From Promethearchaeota archaeon (GTDB taxonomy: Archaea; Asgardarchaeota; Lokiarchaeia; Sigynarchaeales; MK-D1): a DNA stretch of 20,148 bases. The notes below the pieces were generated by a model. That model did not search any database and was not told the DNA's origin. It saw only the letters and a list, made by a program, of their open reading frames with translations. The DNA is taken from NCBI GenBank assembly GCA_016839865.1, contig JAEOTN010000025.1, forward strand, positions 1 through 20,148, read 5' to 3'. Positions within the stretch are counted from its first letter, which is position 1, and every line of letters starts with the position of its first letter. The position numbers and the translations under genes were made by a program. Positions 13,972 to 20,148 of this stretch are shown piece by piece.

Positions 13972-16900
13972 TTGAGTACTTTGGTTGATGACCAAATTTG
14001 CGTATTCTGTGGGAGTAAATTAAGCTCCAGTAAATTTTGTCTAAATGCGAGGTGTAATTCGCATACATTCGTAGTTGGCAATAGGGTAATTCTCATCAAC
14101 CAACCGGATTATGGAACAGGATTTATTGATAAAATCTCTGATTATAAAACCCCCTATGAATATTGTTCCGATATTGATGATGAAGAACCACTAGAACCAT
14201 CAAGCGATCCGATTTTTTACGAGAAATTGATGTATCATGTTCGATTTCGTTCGTATAATGATCGTGTGGTAGCAGCGGAAGAGATTCGACATGAAATTTT
14301 CAATATCGGTGAGGTAGTTAGGACAATAAATGGAATTGGTTCAGTCAAAAATGTTAATATTCAACCTAAAAAACACGCAATTACGTATGATGTTGAGCTT
14401 CATGATGGGAGTACAAAAAATTTCCCCGAAAATGGAATCATAGTTCGAGTTCTTTCTCCCATTGAGAGTGTCCTCCAAAACAGTGCTTCAGAACCTTCTA
14501 TATTCACGTTGCGTTATTTTTCACGATTGTTATACAACACATACACTTCGAGCAATATCAAATTCATCTCAAATAGTAGATTAAGTTTAATGCCCCATCA
14601 GGTGTTTATTGCACATAAGTTAATCATGGAATACTTACCTCGTTATATTCTGGCAGATGAAGTAGGTTTGGGAAAGACCATAGAAGCGGGTATTTTTGTA
14701 AAAGAAATGATATCACGTAACCTAGCAAAAAAAATTCTTATTATCGCTCCTGCGAATTTAGTCAACCAGTGGATTTTTGAATTTCAAAACAAATTTTCCA
14801 TTCGATTAGAGCGCTTTGATTCCCAGTTTGTCAAGAAAGTTGATCGCTGCGATCATCCTAACGTATTTTACCGAACTGACACACATCGAGAACACCCATT
14901 CGTTATATGTTCACTGCAATTTGCGAGAATGGAACGAAATCGGGAACTTTTATCATCTTTGTATTGGGATATCGTAATCTTTGATGAAGCTCACCATCTT
15001 AGACGTTATATCCAGAGTTCTGGGCAGTTTAGAGAAACTCTTGGGTTTAGTTTGGCTAGGAAACTCAGTGAAAAAGCACGAAGTCTACTACTTTTAACGG
15101 CAACTCCGATTCAACTTCACTCATTCGATTTATTTAGTTTACTTCAATTGATTCGACCTGATATTTTCCATAATTTTGAAGACTTCGAAATTGAAAGGAA
15201 AAATCTACCCATTATCACTATGCTTGTAGGAAATCTAAAAAAATTCCACAAGTTGAGCTTTTTCCAGCAAGATAACATGATTGGATTAATTCATGATATA
15301 TTGAGAAGCCCTCCTCTTGTATACAAAGGAGTACATGCTTATTATAACTCAATTCTTTCTGATGAAGGTGAAGAAGCAAAGTCAGAGAAAAAAATTGAAG
15401 TGAGTGAAGAGGAGCAAAATAAACGATGGCACATAAAAGATCTTATCGAAAAATCTGTTGTTGACAAGAAACTAGGTAGAACATTTTCGTATGATAAGAT
15501 TAAGAAATTAACCCAAACCACTTCTGGAAGACAAAAGTTAATTCGTAGGCTGCAAGATTATCATTTTTTAAGTAATTTTCTATTTCGCAATCGGAAACGT
15601 AAGATATTTTCCGATAAATTCGTGCAACGGCTTGTAGAAAATGTTGAGGTTTACCAGACAGATGAAGAAGCAAGTATTTACAAAGAGATCCGATTGTATC
15701 TTGCAAAAACTTATAATGAAGCAGTGGACTCTAAGAATCCTGCGTTAGGTTTTGTGATGGTAGTTCTCCAAAAGCTACTCACCTCAAGTCCGAAAGCCCT
15801 AATTTCATCACTTGAAAAACGAATTGTAAAGGTACAGGATGTAATTAAGCAAAAAAAAAATAAACAGAGAACGCAAAGCATTCCTGAAGACGAGGATTTC
15901 TTTAGCATTGAAGAAGAAGATGATTTGGACGATGTCGCAACCTATTCTGGCAATGTTAATGAGGAAGCTGCTTTGATTCGTAAGGAAATCGATTATTTAT
16001 TAAAGCATCTGGAAATTCTGCAAGATTTCTTGAGTCGACTTAAGAAACTAAAGACGGATTCAAAGCTTAATGCATTGGTGAAGATTGCTAAAGATCTTCA
16101 GGATAAAAACAAAAAGATCATTATTTTTACCCAGTTTAAGAAAACGCTATTTTATATCAGGGACACTCTCAAAGGCTTGGGATTAACTGTTGAAGAATTC
16201 CATGGAGATTTGGATGGAGAACAAAAGGATAAATCGGTCGAACGATTTAAACTTAAAGGAGATGTTTTGGTCTCTACAGAAGTGGGTGGGGAAGGTAGAA
16301 ATTTTCAATTTTGTAATGTATTAATTAACTATGATCTCCCTTGGAATCCTATGAAATTAGAGCAAAGAATAGGGAGATTAGACCGAATCGGGCAAAAAGA
16401 TGATATATTAATTTATAATTTTCTGGTTAAAGGAACTGTAGAAAGTCGAATTTTAGAAATTTTAGCGAAAAGAATAAATCTCTTTACAGAATCTATAGGA
16501 AATCTGGAACCTATTATTGCTAACCTCGAAAAAAGCATAAATAAGGCAGTTTTCAGTGAAGATAATCTCTATAACACCTCCAGTGATTTCGAATATGAGA
16601 TTATGAATGAGCAAGACAAACTGGAGGAGGTAAAAGCATTGATGGAAGAGGATTTTATTTTAGATCGGAAATCCTTTCAGCTTGATAAAATCGAGGGAAT
16701 TATTCAACGCGCAAGTGAACTTAATGATGAAGATATTTCTGCTTTTATTGACATATTTTTTAAAAAGTATCACCCCAATAACCAGACATTAGGAAAGATT
16801 TCGCAACTTCGGCATCCTTCGGAATCGAACTATGTGAAAATTACAGTTGATAATACATTACGAAATGCCTTAGATTTGAATAAAAGAGAATTCTCAGGTG

Positions 16901-17772
16901 TATTTGACTTAGAAACTGCTCAAAATCTCGAAGAGTTAGAGTTTTTTGCCCTTGGTCATCCTCTAATTAACTCATTAATGGAGTATTGCAGAGGAGAAGA
17001 TTTAGGGCAACCTTTTTCCATCCTTCCTATAAACGCAGAAAAATTTTTGAGAGAAAACCCGAATTTGAATTCTGAGGAAAGAGAGGCATGTGAGAATTTC
17101 CTAATTGGAAATCAATCTCTTTTGATGTTTGTCTATGAATCTGAAGTTTGTGGAGTCTTTATTGAACGTATTGTGAAACCAATAGTAGTCACGGCTTCGG
17201 GAATAATTCTTAAAACCTTGTCTGATTTCCTCACCATACCACGAAATTACACCCAGCTAATTGGCTCAAATATAGCAATGGATGATAAAAGAGGACAACA
17301 TATTATCAAAAAGAAAGAATTAGAGATGTTAGAGGATATTGCGAGAAAATATTTTAGAAAAAAGAATAATCGGAGTAAAAAAGAATTAGATACATTAAAT
17401 GAGGTTATGTTTAAAAAAGAACTCCAAAGAACTCTTGCATTAGGTCAATACAAACGTGAATACATCTTGAATAAAATAAGATTACATAATAAAAGATTGA
17501 AAGCCTTAGAGACTCGAGTTCCAACCAAACGCCAATGGGATAATGTTTACAAAATTACCGATGAACAAAAACGTAAAGAACGTGAAGAGAAATTAAAATC
17601 TATTGAACGAGAGATGCAAGCATTAAACATTGAATTGGACGACCTTCAAAAAGATTTGACAGAGATTGAATTTGATTTACCGGATGATGTGAAACGACTT
17701 GAATTTTATCGCTCGTTATCCAGGAGAACTCAACTTATCTCTATTGGAAAGTTAATTCCAACTAAACCTTAA
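13972..17772 (+). CDS. RapA/HepA-like SNF2-family ATPase with N-terminal zinc knuckle
   Basis: The 1266-residue protein opens with C10-x2-C13-x9-C23-x4-C28, a probable zinc knuckle. Two SH3/Tudor-like repeats follow (about 34-105 and 110-165; each has a G-x-x-V-x-x-x-x-x-x-G-x-G core), as in the N-terminal domain of bacterial RapA. The motor has Walker A D229-E-V-G-L-G-K235-T, Walker B D338-E-A-H, L-T-A-T-P near 377, and in lobe 2 G-R802-L-D-R805-I-G-Q, the SNF2 arginine fingers. Between the lobes lie a long helical stretch and an acidic segment around 640-655. The C-terminal third has F-F-A-L-G-H-P-L and ends in coiled coil. RapA recycles RNA polymerase in bacteria; here the role may be transcription- or chromatin-linked, or defence. 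The frame has no ATG before the zinc knuckle, so TTG at 13972 or 13981 is the start. The PLP-enzyme gene follows after 35 bases. Confidence 0.88.
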   Translation: MSTLVDDQICVFCGSKLSSSKFCLNARCNSHTFVVGNRVILINQPDYGTGFIDKISDYKTPYEYCSDIDDEEPLEPSSDPIFYEKLMYHVRFRSYNDRVVAAEEIRHEIFNIGEVVRTINGIGSVKNVNIQPKKHAITYDVELHDGSTKNFPENGIIVRVLSPIESVLQNSASEPSIFTLRYFSRLLYNTYTSSNIKFISNSRLSLMPHQVFIAHKLIMEYLPRYILADEVGLGKTIEAGIFVKEMISRNLAKKILIIAPANLVNQWIFEFQNKFSIRLERFDSQFVKKVDRCDHPNVFYRTDTHREHPFVICSLQFARMERNRELLSSLYWDIVIFDEAHHLRRYIQSSGQFRETLGFSLARKLSEKARSLLLLTATPIQLHSFDLFSLLQLIRPDIFHNFEDFEIERKNLPIITMLVGNLKKFHKLSFFQQDNMIGLIHDILRSPPLVYKGVHAYYNSILSDEGEEAKSEKKIEVSEEEQNKRWHIKDLIEKSVVDKKLGRTFSYDKIKKLTQTTSGRQKLIRRLQDYHFLSNFLFRNRKRKIFSDKFVQRLVENVEVYQTDEEASIYKEIRLYLAKTYNEAVDSKNPALGFVMVVLQKLLTSSPKALISSLEKRIVKVQDVIKQKKNKQRTQSIPEDEDFFSIEEEDDLDDVATYSGNVNEEAALIRKEIDYLLKHLEILQDFLSRLKKLKTDSKLNALVKIAKDLQDKNKKIIIFTQFKKTLFYIRDTLKGLGLTVEEFHGDLDGEQKDKSVERFKLKGDVLVSTEVGGEGRNFQFCNVLINYDLPWNPMKLEQRIGRLDRIGQKDDILIYNFLVKGTVESRILEILAKRINLFTESIGNLEPIIANLEKSINKAVFSEDNLYNTSSDFEYEIMNEQDKLEEVKALMEEDFILDRKSFQLDKIEGIIQRASELNDEDISAFIDIFFKKYHPNNQTLGKISQLRHPSESNYVKITVDNTLRNALDLNKREFSGVFDLETAQNLEELEFFALGHPLINSLMEYCRGEDLGQPFSILPINAEKFLRENPNLNSEEREACENFLIGNQSLLMFVYESEVCGVFIERIVKPIVVTASGIILKTLSDFLTIPRNYTQLIGSNIAMDDKRGQHIIKKKELEMLEDIARKYFRKKNNRSKKELDTLNEVMFKKELQRTLALGQYKREYILNKIRLHNKRLKALETRVPTKRQWDNVYKITDEQKRKEREEKLKSIEREMQALNIELDDLQKDLTEIEFDLPDDVKRLEFYRSLSRRTQLISIGKLIPTKP

Positions 17773-17807
17773 ATTATTCAGAAAAGACCTCATTAGTGAA
17801 TAGAATT

Positions 17808-18956
17808 ATGGCTGAAGAAAAGAGCAAGTTACCGTATATGATGAAAGCTTATCCAGACTTACAAAAGATACCTTGGATTAGTCTTATTAACTCCCCAACA
17901 CCTGTAGAGAAATTGGTGGGACTGGAAAAAGAACTTGATTTTGATGGATTATACATTAAACGGGATGATTTGACTCATTCCGAATATGGTGGTAACAAAC
18001 CGCGAAAATTTGAATTTTTACTAGGAAGAGCCATAAAGCGAAAAAAGAAGCATATCCTAACATTGGGGGGGATAGGATCAAATCATTGTGTGGCAAATTC
18101 CATGTTCTGCAAGCAGCTCGGATTGAAAAGTGTTGTGTATTTACAAAATCAACCCTTAACAGAACATGTACGGGAGAATTTATTACTAGAATTGTATTAC
18201 GATGCAAAAATTGTGCATAAGCACAAATTTACGCAAGTTGGAATCGCCATAGCAGTAATATGGCACATGATTACCCACTGGCGTTCCTATCTAATCTGGG
18301 CGGGAGGAAGCAATAAAATTGGAACCATTGGCTATGTCAATGCAGCATTCGAGTTGAAAAAGCAAATTGATAAAAAAATCCTTCCTGAACCAGATTATAT
18401 ATTTACTACTACGGGTAGTTCGGGTACAACTGCTGGTTTATTGTTAGGCTGTGATTTGGCTGGATTAAAATCCAAGATAATTGGAATATCTGTGAGTTCA
18501 AAACAGTTTGCCAGTCGTAAAAATGTATTAAAATTAGCAACTAAATGCTTAAAATATTTAAGAAAATTTGACTCTTCACTTCCCGATGTTCCACTTCACA
18601 AGTTAGATAATAGATTAGAAATGAATACGAACTATTTCGGTGGTACTTATGGAATTATCACGGACTTAGGGCAAAATGCAGTGGATTTAATTAAGAAAAC
18701 CGATGACATCAACCTTGAGAACACCTATACAGGAAAAACACTTTCAGGATTACTTGCATTTGTTAATCAATTTCGAGATTCCCTCCAAAACAAGACTATC
18801 CTTTTTATCAATTCCTTTAGCAGTGTTGATCAAACGGAAAAGCTGAAAAAAATGGATTATCATAACTTGGATAGCAAAATGCATCGTTATTTTGATGGAT
18901 CTATATCTATAACTGAAAAATTAGTGAAAATTGACAACAAATTCCGCACCTCTTAA
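17808..18956 (+). CDS. PLP-dependent ACC deaminase/D-cysteine desulfhydrase-like enzyme
   Basis: This belongs to the tryptophan-synthase-beta fold (type II) PLP enzymes. Seen: K-R-D-D-L-T then G-G-N-K64-P-R-K, where Lys64 is the expected Schiff-base lysine; G-G-I-G-S91-N-H (compare G-G-x-Q-S-N-x-T/C in ACC deaminase); and the phosphate-binding T-T-T-G-S-S-G-T-T-A-G-L (200-211). The family includes 1-aminocyclopropane-1-carboxylate deaminase and D-cysteine desulfhydrase; the actual amino acid substrate cannot be chosen. At 382 residues it is longer than the usual 325-340, the extra length being at the ends and in a hydrophobic region around 143-165. I use the ATG at 17808; a GTG at 17796 is possible. 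It lies 35 bases after the SNF2-family gene on the same strand, possibly cotranscribed. Its last four bases overlap a convergent gene. Confidence 0.87.
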   Translation: MAEEKSKLPYMMKAYPDLQKIPWISLINSPTPVEKLVGLEKELDFDGLYIKRDDLTHSEYGGNKPRKFEFLLGRAIKRKKKHILTLGGIGSNHCVANSMFCKQLGLKSVVYLQNQPLTEHVRENLLLELYYDAKIVHKHKFTQVGIAIAVIWHMITHWRSYLIWAGGSNKIGTIGYVNAAFELKKQIDKKILPEPDYIFTTTGSSGTTAGLLLGCDLAGLKSKIIGISVSSKQFASRKNVLKLATKCLKYLRKFDSSLPDVPLHKLDNRLEMNTNYFGGTYGIITDLGQNAVDLIKKTDDINLENTYTGKTLSGLLAFVNQFRDSLQNKTILFINSFSSVDQTEKLKKMDYHNLDSKMHRYFDGSISITEKLVKIDNKFRTS

Positions 18957-19318
18957 TTTTCAACCTTTTTATCTGGAATATGAATATCTATAACAAATTC
19001 TTTGGCTGCAGCACTATAAAATTTCATTTTTACATTGTATACAGATCTTTTTTGCCCACTCTTGAAAACAAACTTCTTGCGAATGAGATCATCCAAGTGG
19101 CGTTTAATAGTTCCGGGATTCCAAGGTTTACCGTCTAGCAGTGCATTGGAGAGTTGTTGGATAGTCATTTCTTTGTTTTTAATGAGTAGAGTCAAGATTC
19201 GATTCTTATCCTTTTGAAGAAGAAGCCTAGATATTTCTGGATCTCGAATAACAATAGATTCCCGAATTTCCTCCGGTTTCCAATCCATTTCCAAAGCAGA
19301 TTTCTTCTCTAGTGACAT
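18953..19318 (-). CDS. Small winged-helix DNA-binding protein
   Basis: At 121 residues, this is a single winged-helix domain with short flanks. The segment D-K-N-R-I-L-T-L-L-I-K-N-K-E-M-T-I-Q-Q-L-S-N-A-L (about 37-60) is helices 1-2, N-P-G-T-I-K-R-H-L-D-D-L is the recognition helix, and K-K-F-V-F-K-S-G-Q-K-R-S-V-Y-N-V forms the wing. The ending F-Y-S-A-A-A-K-E-F-V-I-D is characteristic of archaeal ArsR-like regulators. The start ATG at 19318 is 12 bases after the stop of a membrane-protein gene on the same strand, so the two are probably one operon, with this regulator second. Its own 3' end overlaps the PLP-enzyme gene by four bases. The signal sensed is unknown. Confidence 0.8.
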   Translation of the reverse strand: MSLEKKSALEMDWKPEEIRESIVIRDPEISRLLLQKDKNRILTLLIKNKEMTIQQLSNALLDGKPWNPGTIKRHLDDLIRKKFVFKSGQKRSVYNVKMKFYSAAAKEFVIDIHIPDKKVEN

Positions 19319-19330
19319 TTTACTTTCTCT

Positions 19331-20148
19331 TCAATCTATTGGTTTAAAGCGTTCAAAATCGATATTGTAATACATTCCTGCACCGACTATGTATTGTAGG
19401 GGCATTCCAATGAACATGTTTACGAGCATGAAAATTATCCAAAAAATACCAAAGGGTGGGGTTCGAAAAATTAAAGCTAAAGATCCAAAAATATGAATAG
19501 GTAATTGGAAAACAAGGAAAAACAATGCCCAAGTTCCAAATACTCTCTTTGAATTACTCTTCAATATCCTGAAATTCTCGATAAATGCATGTTTCAACTT
19601 ACCTTGAGCAGTGATACTAGGAAACATCAACATAAATAGACTATAGAAGAGATATGATAAGATTAATCCAACAGTTTCGTAAATTAGAACCTTTTCCCAT
19701 GATATATCTTGGATAGCTCCTTGAACCCGTGGATGGTTGAGTATACCCTGAATAGCATTCGGAAATCCAAACACAATCAAAGCAATTATCGCATATTTCC
19801 ACCAAAATTTTGAAAGGTATGTGAACGCATTACGAAACTCTGTGAACTCGTCCCCAGAATCAATAATATCTACAGCTAATCCATTCGCTGTGGTTAAAAA
19901 CACTCCAATAAATCCGCTGAAAATCGCGATGAATGCTCCACCTATGTATCGGAGCGGTTCATCTTGGATTGTAGTTCCAGTTATTGTTCGATAAACGAAT
20001 CCAATCCCGATTATTATGAAAAATATGACTAGTGTCAATGAAATCGCAAATAACTGCACTTTTAAAAACGGCTTATAATTCTTGAATAACAACCGAAATG
20101 ATTGTTTTAGATCATTTATTGGTTCTTTGTTCGATCTCTGTGAATTCA
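19331..20148 (-). CDS. Multi-pass membrane protein, 5' end at or beyond the window edge
   Basis: The first methionine-like codon inside the frame (TTG at 20092) is not the true start: the frame stays open to the window edge and adds the stretch ending N-D-L-K-Q-S-F-R before L-L-F-K-N-Y-K-P-F. The last two bases read -TG on the minus strand, so an ATG/GTG/TTG start codon could fall exactly at the edge, giving about 273 residues. Six hydrophobic segments are visible, with an amphipathic N-terminus and an F-R-N-A-F-T-Y-L-S-K-F-W-W-K-Y motif between the second and third. This layout resembles uncharacterised archaeal membrane proteins with a cytoplasmic amphipathic helix; I cannot name a function. 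The winged-helix gene 12 bases downstream is the probable operon partner. Confidence 0.75.
   Translation of the reverse strand, partial: NSQRSNKEPINDLKQSFRLLFKNYKPFLKVQLFAISLTLVIFFIIIGIGFVYRTITGTTIQDEPLRYIGGAFIAIFSGFIGVFLTTANGLAVDIIDSGDEFTEFRNAFTYLSKFWWKYAIIALIVFGFPNAIQGILNHPRVQGAIQDISWEKVLIYETVGLILSYLFYSLFMLMFPSITAQGKLKHAFIENFRILKSNSKRVFGTWALFFLVFQLPIHIFGSLALIFRTPPFGIFWIIFMLVNMFIGMPLQYIVGAGMYYNIDFERFKPID

Noticed and set aside
13972..17772. DISARM or other phage-defence island centred on the SNF2 helicase
   Set aside because: No methyltransferase, DUF1998, phospholipase-D or other partner gene of such systems is in the window; the N-terminal architecture is closer to RapA.
18065..18071. G7 homopolymer inside the PLP-enzyme gene as a phase-variation site
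   Set aside because: It encodes the conserved Gly-Gly of the cofactor loop (L-G-G-I-G-S), so the run is explained by protein constraint; the frame is intact.
1..20148. tRNA, rRNA, CRISPR or insertion sequence
   Set aside because: No T-arm consensus with a matching acceptor stem, no spaced short repeats, no transposase frame and no terminal inverted repeats with target duplications were seen by eye.

Overview
The window is A+T-rich prokaryotic DNA, densely packed with genes on both strands. I read it as archaeal, most likely from a Promethearchaeota (Asgard, Lokiarchaeia-like) genome. The reasons are the two small winged-helix regulators of archaeal type, A/T-rich TATA-like stretches close to starts, mixed ATG/TTG/GTG starts with only occasional Shine-Dalgarno motifs, and the mix of bacterial-like metabolic enzymes with a standalone seven-helix membrane protein. 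No eukaryotic-signature protein, rRNA, tRNA, CRISPR array or transposase is visible, so this placement is an inference.

Layout. 1-663: end of a HAD-family phosphatase (5' end off the window), meeting tail-to-tail a nitroreductase (640-1404, minus). 1496-2332: a flavodoxin/2x[4Fe-4S] electron carrier, followed tail-to-tail by a 7-TM protein (2348-3118, minus). 3270-4367: an Mre11/SbcD-like nuclease without a Rad50 partner. 4570-5214: a two-winged-helix protein with an N-terminal hydrophobic segment and two palindromes just upstream. 5177-6238 (minus): a tRNA-dihydrouridine synthase. 6304-7530: a degenerate GH20-like protein. 7690-8577: a coiled-coil protein made of six exact-length 37-residue repeats. 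8734-9630: a QueG-like Fe-S/corrinoid protein. Then a minus-strand block of four: nadE (13847-12111), an alpha/beta hydrolase (12067-11258), an Lrp/AsnC regulator with a charged tail (11067-10426) and an MBL-fold hydrolase (10351-9713). 13972-17772: a large RapA/HepA-like SNF2 ATPase with an N-terminal zinc knuckle, followed after 35 bp by an ACC-deaminase/D-cysteine-desulfhydrase-like PLP enzyme (17808-18956). Finally, on the minus strand, a multi-pass membrane protein (5' end at or beyond the right edge) and a small winged-helix protein that appear to form an operon.

The genes are mostly housekeeping and redox metabolism (NAD synthesis, flavin and Fe-S proteins, tRNA modification) mixed with local regulators, not a single obvious pathway. 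No gene-free stretch exceeds 300 bases; the longest is 4368-4569 (202 bases), which holds the palindromes and a probable promoter. I do not see a convincing complete new multi-gene system. The most unusual items are the 37-residue repeat protein with a 74-residue higher-order period, the membrane- or export-tagged winged-helix protein with its paired palindromes, the active-site-less GH20-like protein, and the zinc-knuckle RapA-like ATPase with an A10 tract between its two motor lobes.
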